The notes: generated by a model not told the origin, from the sequence alone. DNA of 64,000 nucleotides from Acaryochloris sp. CCMEE 5410 (GCF_000238775.2 NZ_AFEJ02000002.1:1783501-1847500); one strand, 5' to 3'. Shown: positions 26,424 to 35,486, numbered from the stretch's first letter. Numbers and translations are program-made.

Positions 26424-27032
26424 TCAGACAAACCAGCTGACAATGGTGAAGCGCTCACCGTGGGTGACCGGTTTAACTTCATGCCAGAGATCGGATCGGA
26501 AGGCGATCAGCTGGCCTTGTTCCGGTTCTAGGGGAAAACCATAGTTTTGACCGCGAGCATCGTTGAGTAATCCGTAGAGGGCTAAGGCTCCCCCTCCAAA
26601 GGTCTGAGGTCTAGGCTCAGCAGACATGCCGTTGAGAAAAATAATTAAAGACACTAATCGATTTTTTTCAAACTTGGAGCCCGGTAGGCTCGGATCGATC
26701 ACATCTCGATGCAGGCCAAAAAAGTCGCCCACTTGATAGCGGTAGCAGGAGGGAGGTTCAAGGGCATGGAGTTGAACCTCAAAATGAGTTTCTAATCGCG
26801 GTTTGATGGCCATTAAGCGCTCACGAATACCCTTGATCGTGGCTGGGCTGATTTGCAACTGGCCTGTTTTCCGCCGACTATCATCGGTCACAGCCTCCCC
26901 GTATCGGGTAAGACGAGCAGGCTCACAGGGGCAGGTCTGTGCTTCCGTGAGGTAAGACTCACAGAATTGTGGTTCTAAAAAGTCAGGGTCTACAAATACT
27001 CCCAAGCGTTCAAAAAAGTCAGCCCTTGGCAT
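26424..27032 (-). CDS. 2OG-Fe(II) oxygenase, prolyl 4-hydroxylase-like
   Basis: 202 residues, one double-stranded beta-helix domain. The facial triad is visible: H108 and D110 (GLHRD), H184 (DLWHEVKPV), with R194 (GERFTI) for 2-oxoglutarate. Near 145 is GGGALALYG, and SLIIFLNGM precedes it. These are the marks of the P4Hc/2OG-FeII_Oxy_3 group. It stands 70 bases after the B2 gene and 15 before the glycosyltransferase. It probably hydroxylates a residue of the lasso precursor (core Pro3, Pro11, Pro16 or an Asp are candidates). Iron/2OG hydroxylases modifying Asp are known in lasso clusters. Confidence 0.84.
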   Translation of the reverse strand: MPRADFFERLGVFVDPDFLEPQFCESYLTEAQTCPCEPARLTRYGEAVTDDSRRKTGQLQISPATIKGIRERLMAIKPRLETHFEVQLHALEPPSCYRYQVGDFFGLHRDVIDPSLPGSKFEKNRLVSLIIFLNGMSAEPRPQTFGGGALALYGLLNDARGQNYGFPLEPEQGQLIAFRSDLWHEVKPVTHGERFTIVSWFV

Positions 27033-27102
27033 TGCTCTGAACCTTTTATTCAGTGATAAAAAAATATTTAATATTTTAGGTCAAGTCCCCAGAGGATGGG
27101 AC

Positions 27103-27573
27103 TTAGATTTTGGACTCAAACGATGGCATCGGCGTAAAGCGAGATAAGTCCTTCACAAAACCCATGATCACTTGCCCTTGTAGTTCAACCCAGGCATGGG
27201 CTTCAAGGGAATGATCCTCTGCTTTTGCTACCCCAATTTTTAGCTCGGGTTCATAGCCTCGTCGGCAAATTAAGACTTGCGTAACAAGGGCTCGGGCTAA
27301 ACATTTCACGTGTCCTGGCATAAAGCGGCTACTGGTATTCACTGCCCAGACCACTTTTCCGACAGTTCTACGACTAATCTTTCTGAGGGTAGGGGGTTGA
27401 TAGTAGGCAGGGGGGTTGTGAAAATTGACCAGCCATTTCTGCAGGATTTTGAAAGGGAGCAACCACAATCCCAATCGAACCAAACCCAACAAAACGTAGG
27501 TTTTGATCAGGAGAGTGCGATCGCAACTTTGCAACCGCAAAAATTTAAGCAGTGGCGACATCTTTGATCTCAA
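27103..27573 (-). CDS. Lasso peptide leader peptidase B2 (transglutaminase-like)
   Basis: 156 residues. A hydrophobic N-terminal stretch (about 20-50) is followed by the Cys protease core: CLARALVTQVL with C91, SLEAHAWVEL with H126 and a following acidic residue (D142 region) as catalytic triad candidates. This is the transglutaminase-like fold of B2 proteins, which cut the leader after the penultimate Thr. It overlaps the end of the B1/PqqD gene by 29 bases, the usual split-B arrangement. The frame opens at 27573; Met at 27561 is an alternative start. Catalytic residues are assigned from spacing only. Confidence 0.87.
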   Translation of the reverse strand: MRSKMSPLLKFLRLQSCDRTLLIKTYVLLGLVRLGLWLLPFKILQKWLVNFHNPPAYYQPPTLRKISRRTVGKVVWAVNTSSRFMPGHVKCLARALVTQVLICRRGYEPELKIGVAKAEDHSLEAHAWVELQGQVIMGFVKDLSRFTPMPSFESKI

Positions 27574-27850
27574 TCAAATCTGATTCAACCATTTCATTTA
27601 GCAACCTGAGGACATCTTGTTCACACTGATCTGACTCAACTTCGTACTGGTCCAAAATTTGGTCGCAGATGTCTTTAACGGAGCGAGGTTGCTGAACTAA
27701 ATTCCAAATACTTGCACCCACTTCATTCAAACCGAAGTACATTCCTGTCTTCAGGTTGAGAATTACTGATTCCCCTGCTAAGTCAGATGAGACTTGCTCT
27801 GGGGTCGCAACAACCGTTGTATTCGTTGAAATAGTGGTAGTCAAACTCAT
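27545..27850 (-). CDS. PqqD-like lasso peptide B1 protein (RRE)
   Basis: 101 residues. The PqqD-like winged fold is shown by VILNLKTGMYFGLNEVGASIW (about 28-48, one run shortened here in meaning: N-L-K-T-G then F-G-L-N) and the helical end DQCEQDVLRLLNEMVESDL. These RiPP recognition elements bind the leader through the Tyr and Leu of YxxPxL, both present in the two precursors. It is the first gene of the cluster, and the next gene overlaps it by 29 bases. The 187 bases upstream (27851-28037) are AT-rich and should hold the operon promoter; no confident -35/-10 pair is called. Confidence 0.87.
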   Translation of the reverse strand: MSLTTTISTNTTVVATPEQVSSDLAGESVILNLKTGMYFGLNEVGASIWNLVQQPRSVKDICDQILDQYEVESDQCEQDVLRLLNEMVESDLIEIKDVATA

Positions 27851-28037
27851 AACCCTTTAAAACAATTAAATAATGCAGATTTCGTATAAGTTAGCACAGA
27901 TATTTTATATTTATCCGTAGGAATTAAAACATTTAAGGATTAGCTTTGGCGTGATTGTAGCCCTGCTTTCCGCTAAAAGACCTAGACCTATTTTAAACGG
28001 TATTGATGATGCCACTGCCAGACTGTATTACTGCAAC

Positions 28038-29237
28038 TTACTGATTGGAATGGCAGAACTTTTCAACGCAGCGCACAAAAATCTCCACACCCATAGCTAA
28101 GGCAGTCTCATCAAAATCGAACTGGGGATGGTGATGGGGATAGGCTAAGCCGCGATCGGCGTTGGCTGAGCCTAAAAAGAAGTAACAGCCCGGCACCTCT
28201 TGTAAAAAGAAGGACATGTCTTCTCCACCCATGGTTTGGCAATTGGGAACCACGCCTGTCGGTGTTTCAATCACTTCAGTACTGACGGAGCGAATCAAAT
28301 CTGCGATCGCAGCATCGTTAATCACGGGGGGATACAGTCGCCAGTAATTGAGGTCGTAGGTGGCTCCCCAGCTTTGGCAAATCCCTGTGAGAATATCCTG
28401 CATGCGTGGCTCAATCAGATGGGCCAATTCTGGATCAAAGTAGCGAACCGTACCGCTCATAAAGCTGGAGTCAGCAATTACATTAGACGCGGTACCTGCA
28501 TGGAGCTGTCCGATAGTCACTACGGCTGAATCGAGGGGATTGACATGGCGAGCCACAATCGCTTGCAGGGCGTTGACGATTTGAGCGCTAATCACTACTG
28601 CATCAGTGGTTTGATGGGGCATGGCTCCATGGCCTCCCTTGCCCTGAATCTTGCATTCAAATAAATCCACAGCAGCCATCAGTGGACCCGATTTCACCCC
28701 AACCGTACCGAGGGGAAGGTTATTCCATAGGTGGAGGCCAATAATGGCATCGACTTGCGGGTTTTGCAGAACACCTGCTTCAATCATGGGCTTGGCCCCA
28801 CCGGGAGACTCTTCCGCAGGCTGGAAAATGATCTTGACCGTACCGGCAAAGTCTTGGCGATGCTGAGATAAGTAGCGAGCGGTTCCTAGGGCAATGGCCG
28901 TATGCCCATCATGGCCACAGGCATGCATCACTCCATCATGGCGTGACCGATAGGAAACCGTATTCTCTTCCTGAATGGGCAAGGCATCCATATCGGCGCG
29001 AATGGCTAATACTGGCCCCAGTTGCTCTCCAACGATGGTAGCCATTATGCCCGTTTCAGCAATGGCAGTTTGATGTGCAATGCCCCATTCTGTCAGGCGT
29101 TGAGCAACAAATTCAGCAGTAAGATGCTCTTTGAATCCAAGTTCTGGGTATTGATGCAGATGCCGTCGCCAAGACACCAAGTCCAGTTGTTGGATATCAG
29201 AACGAATAGAGGTATCAGATGGAGGAGAAGACAGCAT
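28038..29237 (-). CDS. M20D-family amidohydrolase
   Basis: 399 residues. Metal-binding motifs of the M20 family are visible: MHACGHDGH (about 107), FQPAEESPGGAKPM (about 140), IIGLHLWNNLP (about 166) and the final QTMGGEDMSFF / HHHPQFDFDE near the C-terminus. This branch (IAA-amino acid hydrolase/N-acyl-amino acid amidohydrolase, HipO-like) cleaves N-acyl or amino-acid conjugates using two metal ions in the cytoplasm. Its upstream region faces away from the lasso cluster, although it is on the same strand; no feature ties it to the lasso pathway. The precise substrate is not predictable. Confidence 0.9.
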   Translation of the reverse strand: MLSSPPSDTSIRSDIQQLDLVSWRRHLHQYPELGFKEHLTAEFVAQRLTEWGIAHQTAIAETGIMATIVGEQLGPVLAIRADMDALPIQEENTVSYRSRHDGVMHACGHDGHTAIALGTARYLSQHRQDFAGTVKIIFQPAEESPGGAKPMIEAGVLQNPQVDAIIGLHLWNNLPLGTVGVKSGPLMAAVDLFECKIQGKGGHGAMPHQTTDAVVISAQIVNALQAIVARHVNPLDSAVVTIGQLHAGTASNVIADSSFMSGTVRYFDPELAHLIEPRMQDILTGICQSWGATYDLNYWRLYPPVINDAAIADLIRSVSTEVIETPTGVVPNCQTMGGEDMSFFLQEVPGCYFFLGSANADRGLAYPHHHPQFDFDETALAMGVEIFVRCVEKFCHSNQ

Positions 29238-29435
29238 GATGCTTTTACCAAAGCGGGGAAATGGCCTATTACCTTCCTAGAATACTATTCCTAGAATTTT
29301 CAAAACCGTTAATCCAAGAGCCATGGTGGCTACAATCACCAAGAGAAGCATGGCCTAGCTTGTTGTTTCAAATAGGGATGTAGCATTCTTGTGTATAACC
29401 ATTAGAGAAGCATTCGTTCAAAAATTATTAGTCTG

Positions 29436-29849
29436 TTGACAAAAGATAGTGAGATTTACTTTGCATACTCTGCTTCACTTCGTGTTATTGATGCACCGGA
29501 GCTCCACGCCGAGATTGAAAAGGTGACTGGTTTGAAACCTTCACACGTCCACATCAGAGGCGAGAGCGTAAATAAAAGATCCAAACGTCGCTGGGAAAAC
29601 GACATCTGGCTTCTATCATCTCCATTGCAAGAGACAGTCGAATTATCGGAACATCTCAACTGGTTGTGGCAACAAACACAACCACATCAGGTCTATCTTC
29701 GCTCCCTCATAAAATCTGGCGTGAAAGTAGATATTTTTTGTGGCTACAGATCCAATTGTGACCACAGTGGGTTCGGAGTTAACCCCAGTGCAATTGAGAT
29801 TGCTAAGGAGTTGGACGTCAGACTAGAATTCTCCGTTATTATTACGTGA
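29436..29849 (+). CDS. DUF4279-like protein
   Basis: 137 residues starting at a TTG (MTKDSEIYFAYSASLRV). The beta-strand rich order, with IYFAYSASLRVID, the middle RRWENDIWLLSSPL and the end FCGYRSNCDHSGFGVNPSAI, resembles DUF4279 proteins, a family often found as lone genes and suggested to act as immunity proteins against contact-dependent toxins. No toxin gene or secretion gene is nearby, and no clear ribosome site precedes the TTG. It has no obvious operon partner. Resemblance is by motif memory only, so the family call is moderate. Confidence 0.62.
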   Translation: MTKDSEIYFAYSASLRVIDAPELHAEIEKVTGLKPSHVHIRGESVNKRSKRRWENDIWLLSSPLQETVELSEHLNWLWQQTQPHQVYLRSLIKSGVKVDIFCGYRSNCDHSGFGVNPSAIEIAKELDVRLEFSVIIT

Positions 29850-29952
29850 TAAATATTTTCAACCCAGTATGTGGTGTTGTGGTCAAATATACCCTGCATA
29901 AAACAAGCGGGCCTTGTGTCCTGGACTCTTCACATGCCTCAAATATAGGGCT

Positions 29953-30852
29953 TTAAGTCACAGCATATAGCTGATCTGCCAGTGTAGAGATCTCATTTTT
30001 CATCGTTAATCGATCTAGCCAATGGCTAGGAATACCCTGCACACCATAGAAAGCACCTGCCAACTGCCCACAGATAGCAGCCGTAGTATCCGCGTCATCT
30101 CCTAAATTAGTCGCCTTCAAAACCGCCTGTTCAAAGTTTTCTGAGGTCCAGAAACACCAAAGAGCCGCTTCTAGACTTTCGACCACATAGCCTGAACCGC
30201 GAATCTCCATGACTGTTTTACGTTGATATTCTCCCTTAGCGATAGCTCGTATCGACCGAGAGGTTATCTCATCTAAATCATGTCCGACTAGAATTTCTTC
30301 TTTTTTAGCCCCAGAAAGCGCCCGGAAGAGCATGTCGCCAAATAAGCGACTGGCCTCAACACATTCCGTTGCTCCATGCGTGGTGCGCGAACTTTCGCCA
30401 GAAAAATACACGGTGCGATCGCGATCGGGGTAACAGAACATTGGTACCGGAGCCAAGCGCATCAAACACCCATTCCCAGCCGATTTGGGATGTGTAGAAC
30501 CACTAAACGGGTTCCCTGTCTTCTTGTATTGGTTTAAAGCTTGTGTGACCGTATTGCCAATATCAAAACAGGTGCCCGTACTGCTCAGATAGCCGTTCTC
30601 ATACCAGTCACAATAGCGATTCATTTGATCCGCCGCATCAAATTGTCCCTTTTCAATCAGACTCGTGGCCAGACATAACGCCATGGAGGTATCGTCGGTC
30701 CATTGCCCCGGCTCCAGATAAAACGGACCGCCGCCCACCATATCGGTAACAGGTGCAAAAGTCCCTCGGGGTTGAAATTCTACAGTGGTGCCAACTGCAT
30801 CGCCAACCGCCAGTCCTAATAAACATCCTCTGAATCGTTCGGATATATCCAT
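29953..30852 (-). CDS. ADP-ribosylglycohydrolase family protein
   Basis: 299 residues from the ATG at 30852 (MDISERFRGCLLGLAVGDAV), chosen because GAGGAG lies seven bases before it; the frame is open to an earlier start at 30942 without such a site. Metal-binding motifs of the DraG/ARH family are present: LGLAVGDAVGTTVEF, GQWTDDTSMALC and LGDDADTTAAICGQLAGAFY near the end. Members remove ADP-ribose from proteins or small molecules in the cytoplasm using two Mg ions. There is no adjacent nitrogenase or ADP-ribosyltransferase, so the substrate is open. Confidence 0.87.
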   Translation of the reverse strand: MDISERFRGCLLGLAVGDAVGTTVEFQPRGTFAPVTDMVGGGPFYLEPGQWTDDTSMALCLATSLIEKGQFDAADQMNRYCDWYENGYLSSTGTCFDIGNTVTQALNQYKKTGNPFSGSTHPKSAGNGCLMRLAPVPMFCYPDRDRTVYFSGESSRTTHGATECVEASRLFGDMLFRALSGAKKEEILVGHDLDEITSRSIRAIAKGEYQRKTVMEIRGSGYVVESLEAALWCFWTSENFEQAVLKATNLGDDADTTAAICGQLAGAFYGVQGIPSHWLDRLTMKNEISTLADQLYAVT

Positions 30853-31101
30853 TCTCTGCTCCTCAAATCCATGACTGCTCATTATATTCGGCCAAAAAAT
30901 TTGAAGCGATATCAATGGTATGGACTGCAACCCACCCCTCATCTATGAAGGTCGAGGTAGTAAAAGGTTACTTCATTGCTTGCTCAGGCTGGGTGGCTTA
31001 CGTCATTGCCATTCAAAATCACATCACCCTGAGCTTAAATCTGCAAACAACCTAATCTTGTTTCAGAGCTGGAGAATCTCTGCTAACATAAATACGCTTT
31101 A

Positions 31102-31175
31102 GGGCTTGTAGCTCAGTGGACTAGAGCACGTGGCTTCGGACCACGGTGTCGGGGGTTCGAATCCCTCCTGGCCCG
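31102..31175 (+). tRNA. tRNA-Arg, anticodon TCG
   Basis: A 74-base cloverleaf. Acceptor GGGCTTG pairs with CTGGCCC (one T-G wobble and one T-T mismatch at 6:67). The D-stem is GCTC/GAGC and the anticodon stem CGTGG/CCACG around loop CTTCGGA, giving anticodon TCG (Arg, reading CGA). The T-arm is GGGGG TTCGAAT CCCTC. The discriminator is G73. CCA is not encoded. A hairpin terminator follows. Confidence 0.93.
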
Positions 31176-31180
31176 TTTTT

Positions 31181-31212
31181 AATCAACTCAAGTGCCATCG
31201 CTTGAGTTGATT
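31181..31212 (+). terminator. Rho-independent terminator after tRNA-Arg
   Basis: AATCAACTCAAG and CTTGAGTTGATT form a perfect twelve-base stem around an eight-base loop; GTTGTTTC follows. It starts six bases after the tRNA end and precedes trmB. Confidence 0.75.
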
Positions 31213-31238
31213 GTTGTTTCTTGAGTTAACCTCACAGT

Positions 31239-31883
31239 ATGGGTGTTCGAGTTCGTCAGCACGTTAACCCCCTGAGCAAAAAATTCCAACATGCGATCGC
31301 ACCCCCGGATTGGCCTGCAATCTTCGCCCAGCCAGAGCAACCCCTTTACTTAGATATTGGCTGTGCCCGTGGGCAGTTTTTACTGGAGATGGCTCAACTG
31401 CGCCCCCACCATAATTTCCTAGGCGTCGAAATTCGGCGGCCCATGGTTAAATCTGCCCTGAAACGTCGGGATGCCTTACAACTCACCAATCTCCATTTTC
31501 TGTTCGGCAATATCAATACGTCCCTCGATTCTCTAGTAGGTGCTCAAGCGGTTACGGGTGTGACAATCCAATTTCCTGACCCTTGGTTTAAGCGTCGCCA
31601 TCAAAAACGGCGCGTCGTCCAACCCCAGTTAGTGAATGAACTCGCCATTTGCCTTAAACCAGAGGGATTATTGCTGATCCAATCAGATGTGTTGGAGGTG
31701 GCGATTGATATGTGCGATCGCATCGCCGAACATCCTGCCTTTACAGGCACAACACCGCCCCACCATTGGCTAGCAGAAAACCCTTTCCCCGCTGCAACTG
31801 AGCGAGAAAAGTTGACTTTATCAGAAGGGTTACCGGTCTATCGTTATTTATTTCAAAGGCGAGTCGAGCCAGAGTCTAAATAA
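31239..31883 (+). CDS. trmB: tRNA (guanine-N7-)-methyltransferase
   Basis: 214 residues. [17 protein letters not shown] (about 34) is the SAM-binding motif [13 protein letters not shown] follows; [21 protein letters not shown] (about 107, first part F-P-D-P-W) is the TrmB-specific PDPW motif with the basic run. It forms m7G46 in tRNAs. The start ATG at 31239 gives [13 protein letters not shown], the normal cyanobacterial N-terminus. The 3' end overlaps that of glgC by eight bases on the opposite strand. Confidence 0.95.
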   Translation: MGVRVRQHVNPLSKKFQHAIAPPDWPAIFAQPEQPLYLDIGCARGQFLLEMAQLRPHHNFLGVEIRRPMVKSALKRRDALQLTNLHFLFGNINTSLDSLVGAQAVTGVTIQFPDPWFKRRHQKRRVVQPQLVNELAICLKPEGLLLIQSDVLEVAIDMCDRIAEHPAFTGTTPPHHWLAENPFPAATEREKLTLSEGLPVYRYLFQRRVEPESK

Positions 31884-33171
31884 TCGTGTTATCCGGAATC
31901 TCAACATTCTTCAGCACCACAACAATACCGCTGCGGATGTAAAAGCCATGCTCCTCCTGGTTGGACTCCTCAACATTGTCCTTATTGACGATTTTGACGT
32001 TGCGGCCAATGCGGGCATTTTTATCAATAATGGCGCGACTAATCTTTGTATTCTCACCAATGCCGATGGGGATACTCGTATCACCCATTCCTGAGGCCCG
32101 CTCTGCAAAAGGCTGATAATAGTCAGCACCCATCACCAAAGCATTATCCAGGGTGCAGCCGGATTCGACCCGCGATCTCACGCCCAATACCGAGCGATTA
32201 ATCTGGCAATTTTTGATAATGCAGCCTTCCGCAATCATCGATTCCGTCACATGGCAATCGAGCTGCTTGGTCGGAGGCAAGTAGCGAGAGCGGGTGTAAA
32301 TAGGCGATTTTTCGTCATAAAAACTAAAGGGAGGTTGAGGCTGGCGGGTTAACGCTAAGTTCGCCTCATAAAACGCTTCAATCGTCCCAATATCTTCCCA
32401 ATAATCATTGAAGAGATAGGCTTGGACATTGTAGTCCTTCGCTGAACTAGGGATAATCTCCTTACCGAAGTCGGTGGAATCCGGTGAATTCTTGAGCAGA
32501 TCAATCAAGACATCTTTCTTAAAGACATAGATGCCCATTGAGGCAATAAACGGCTTTTCTTGGGCTTCTTCTGGGGTCAGTCCGAGGGTGGTGGTATCCA
32601 CCTTCATCCGCTCCAGTTCTTCGCCTTGGGGCTTCTCACTAAAATCAACCACACGCCCCGACGACTCATCAATTTTCATCAAGCCAAACGCAGGGGCACG
32701 ATAGGCATCAATGGGCAGTACAGACAGGGTAATATCTGCATTCGTACTCCGATGGCGCTCAATAAAGACGCTATAGTCCATTCGATACAGGTGATCCCCA
32801 GATAAAATCAGGATTTCATCCACATCCCGCTGTTCGGCAAACATCCACATATATTGGCGAACAGCATCTGCTGTTCCTTGAAACCAATTGGGATTTTCAG
32901 GGGTTTGTTGAGCAGCCAGCACCTCAGCAAAACCATCGCTAAAGCTGGAGAAATGATAGGTTTGGGAAATGTGGCGATTCAAAGATGCAGAGTTAAACTG
33001 CGTCATCACATAAATTTTGTTGATTTCCGAATTGATACAGTTACTCATCGGAATATCAATGAGGCGATACTTACCTGCTAAAGACACCGCAGGCTTTGCA
33101 CGCTGCTTGGTAAGAGGATATAGGCGTGTACCAGCACCACCACCCAAAACAATTGCTAGAACTCTATTCAT
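31876..33171 (-). CDS. glgC: Glucose-1-phosphate adenylyltransferase (ADP-glucose pyrophosphorylase)
   Basis: 431 residues. [21 protein letters not shown] (first part of the N-terminal nucleotide loop), [12 protein letters not shown] (about 120) with the catalytic Asp, FSEKPQG (about 198) for glucose-1-P binding, and a C-terminal left-handed beta-helix with [15 protein letters not shown]-type repeats. It makes ADP-glucose for glycogen. Length matches cyanobacterial GlgC subunits, which are activated by 3-phosphoglycerate. It ends convergently with trmB. Confidence 0.96.
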   Translation of the reverse strand: MNRVLAIVLGGGAGTRLYPLTKQRAKPAVSLAGKYRLIDIPMSNCINSEINKIYVMTQFNSASLNRHISQTYHFSSFSDGFAEVLAAQQTPENPNWFQGTADAVRQYMWMFAEQRDVDEILILSGDHLYRMDYSVFIERHRSTNADITLSVLPIDAYRAPAFGLMKIDESSGRVVDFSEKPQGEELERMKVDTTTLGLTPEEAQEKPFIASMGIYVFKKDVLIDLLKNSPDSTDFGKEIIPSSAKDYNVQAYLFNDYWEDIGTIEAFYEANLALTRQPQPPFSFYDEKSPIYTRSRYLPPTKQLDCHVTESMIAEGCIIKNCQINRSVLGVRSRVESGCTLDNALVMGADYYQPFAERASGMGDTSIPIGIGENTKISRAIIDKNARIGRNVKIVNKDNVEESNQEEHGFYIRSGIVVVLKNVEIPDNTII

Positions 33172-33259
33172 ACTTTAAATGACACCTTCACTGCCTATCG
33201 CCTCCACACTCCAGTGTCGGACGGTCCGTTACAGTTGACAAGGGCAAATTAGTTAAGAG

Positions 33260-34660
33260 CTATGGTTCGATCGCGTTCAAATCTTCCAGGGCTGTCTGAA
33301 TAGATTGAGTCAATTCATCCACGGCTTTCTTGGCTCCCTTGCGGTTGGCACTATAGGTAGGCCACAAGTCCGTCACGGATATGGGATCGCTAATGGTCAG
33401 CTTCAAGGATTGGGCACCGAGCTGTGGTGGGGAATGGGAATCGCCTCCCTGCATGAAGGTCATGATTTTCCACACAATCAGCACAATCTCGGCAAATCGA
33501 TCCCCCGTTGGTTTTTCCAAAATATAGTTACCACTCACCATTGTGAGTCGCTCAACCATGCGCATATGTCCGATGCGGAGGCTTGCCTCTTGGGCTAACC
33601 AATCCGCCATGCCATGCTCCAAGGGGGTCAGCTGCTCCAAGTCTTGCCGATAGATGCGATCAAAACTCGCCTGTTCGAGACGTCGGCAGCGATCCACGAT
33701 CTCCCCTTTGGCCGTGATGCCGAAATAAGATTCAGCAGCCTGCAGGGCAATATCTAATTGTTGCTTGAGTTGAAAGGCCAGTTTGGCATTGCGATCAGAC
33801 GGATCATAGGGCAATGGGTCCACCACGGGCCGAGACAGATGATAGTACTTGCTATAAAACCGATCCATTTCAGCCAACAGACACTCACCCAAGCGCAGGA
33901 CTCGACCATATAAAACATCTTTTTCAGGATCCTTAAGTAGGCCGGATGGTATCACTTCGGCAGTCAACTCCATTTGATCTTCTAGCTGCCCAAGTAAATT
34001 CTTAATCGCTTTCCAAGGCGGAGAAACATACCGATACCGAATCCGTAACGGCACAATATAAACCGATTCCGACCGGTTCGCTTTTAGTAGATCTTCGATA
34101 CACCAAAAGCCCATTTGGGCGACCCCTGGCTCTAGCGGACTCACCAGCTCATTATGTTCGTTGGTGCCTCCTTCTGGAGCGATGGCAATGGGATAAGGGC
34201 TATTGGCAAAGATGTCCCGGGCTGCTCGCAAGCCCACCCGATCGGCTTTCCCCCTCAGAATCGGTGTCCCCCCCAATCTCGGGAATAACCAAGACACAAA
34301 TTCTCCTGCCCACAACGGAATACCACGGTCATACATAAAGTGGCTGTAGGTGGGTCTTTTAAACCGAATACCCGATTTGTGCGCTTCCTTGGGGACGAGC
34401 CGCCACAGCATATAAGACATGGCAAAGGGATCTTTGGTACTAGGATGCCGGAAGGCCATCAAGAACCGAGTATTACCGGCCTGGAATTCTTGGTACAGCT
34501 TGACTAAAACCTCTAAGTTTTCGGCCTCGACAGACGTCACAGAGAGTTTCCAGGGCATCCAGACTGGTAACAAAAATCGGACAGTTTCGATCACCCAAGG
34601 CGTGAGACGTTGCGGAATAAATGCTAAAGGCGGTTGAGCTTTAGAAACGAACTTGGGCAA
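33260..34660 (-). CDS. PlsC-like 1-acylglycerol-3-phosphate acyltransferase
   Basis: 466 residues, longer than bacterial PlsC (about 240). The acyltransferase core has the H-x4-D motif in FRHPSTKDPF (about 86), GTPILRGKADRVGL and the IAPEGGTNEHNE substrate motif (about 160). The C-terminal 200 residues are an extra helical region of unknown role. This long form is typical of cyanobacterial acyltransferases acting in membrane lipid synthesis. It is 88 bases before glgC on the same strand but with no functional link. Confidence 0.82.
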   Translation of the reverse strand: MPKFVSKAQPPLAFIPQRLTPWVIETVRFLLPVWMPWKLSVTSVEAENLEVLVKLYQEFQAGNTRFLMAFRHPSTKDPFAMSYMLWRLVPKEAHKSGIRFKRPTYSHFMYDRGIPLWAGEFVSWLFPRLGGTPILRGKADRVGLRAARDIFANSPYPIAIAPEGGTNEHNELVSPLEPGVAQMGFWCIEDLLKANRSESVYIVPLRIRYRYVSPPWKAIKNLLGQLEDQMELTAEVIPSGLLKDPEKDVLYGRVLRLGECLLAEMDRFYSKYYHLSRPVVDPLPYDPSDRNAKLAFQLKQQLDIALQAAESYFGITAKGEIVDRCRRLEQASFDRIYRQDLEQLTPLEHGMADWLAQEASLRIGHMRMVERLTMVSGNYILEKPTGDRFAEIVLIVWKIMTFMQGGDSHSPPQLGAQSLKLTISDPISVTDLWPTYSANRKGAKKAVDELTQSIQTALEDLNAIEP

Positions 34661-34745
34661 GGATAGCAGCTCCCTATTCAGGTTTAGTTGATCACGCTAC
34701 CCTAAGAGAATAGCTTGTTTATATTGGACGACAAGACTGAACTGT

Positions 34746-35438
34746 ATGGCCGAAACACCCCTCCAGCGACCCACGACAACCGTTGTTTTGGCGATGAGTG
34801 CAGACGGCAAAATTGCCGATGCCCAACATTCTCCCCCTGAGTTTGGGTCTGATGAAGATTATGCCCATTTAGAGCGACAAGTTGCGGCTGCAGATGGCAT
34901 ACTTTTTGGATCGGCCACCCTCAAAGCTGGGGAAACCGCCATGCGAGTGGTGACCCAAGCTCTCATTAATGCCCGTTTAGAACGAGGCCAGCCCGAACAA
35001 CCTGCCCAAATTGTCTGTACGCGGTCGGGGGATTTAGACCCCAACCTTAAATTCTTCCAACAAGCCGTCCCCCATTGGTTGGTCACCACCCAGGCCGGTG
35101 GCCAATCTTGGCAAGGGACCTCCCATTTCGAGCAAATTTTCACCTATGAAACGGCTGACCAATCCATCGATTGGGGGTCAACACTAGCAGCAATGCCTGC
35201 CTTAGGCATTCACAAAATAGCCGTCCTAGGGGGCGGCCAAATTGTGGCTGCCCTATTGGCGGAAGATCTGATTGACGAACTTCACCTAACCGTTTGCCCA
35301 CTCTTAATTGGTGGAACGTCCACTCCCACCCCTGTGGCAGGTCAAGGCTGGCTACAGCAAGATGCACCTGGGTTGGAGCTGCTTTCTGTTAAGCAAGTTG
35401 AGAACGAGTTGTTTTTGCACTATCGTCGTCGTCGTTAG
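34746..35438 (+). CDS. RibD C-terminal-type reductase
   Basis: 230 residues with the RibD_C/dihydrofolate reductase-like fold: TTTVVLAMSADGKIADAQHS at the N-terminus, then DGILFGSATLKAGE (about 53), and KIAVLGGGQIVAALLAEDLIDELHLTVCPLLIGG near the C-terminus. The stand-alone form without a deaminase domain reduces 5-amino-6-ribosylamino uracil phosphate in riboflavin synthesis, or related pteridine-type substrates. It is divergent from the acyltransferase gene 85 bases away. The riboflavin role is the likely one but not certain for a stand-alone copy. Confidence 0.82.
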   Translation: MAETPLQRPTTTVVLAMSADGKIADAQHSPPEFGSDEDYAHLERQVAAADGILFGSATLKAGETAMRVVTQALINARLERGQPEQPAQIVCTRSGDLDPNLKFFQQAVPHWLVTTQAGGQSWQGTSHFEQIFTYETADQSIDWGSTLAAMPALGIHKIAVLGGGQIVAALLAEDLIDELHLTVCPLLIGGTSTPTPVAGQGWLQQDAPGLELLSVKQVENELFLHYRRRR

Positions 35439-35486
35439 GAAGCGTCTTCTAGCGCAATACTCGGGGTCAGGTTTTGCTAACCACGA

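Noticed and set aside
29277-29351. Minus-strand 24-codon hydrophobic frame (MLLLVIVATMALGLTVLKIL) before the M20 amidohydrolase gene
   Set aside because: No ribosome site, very short, and simple hydrophobic content can arise by chance; no known small subunit matches it.
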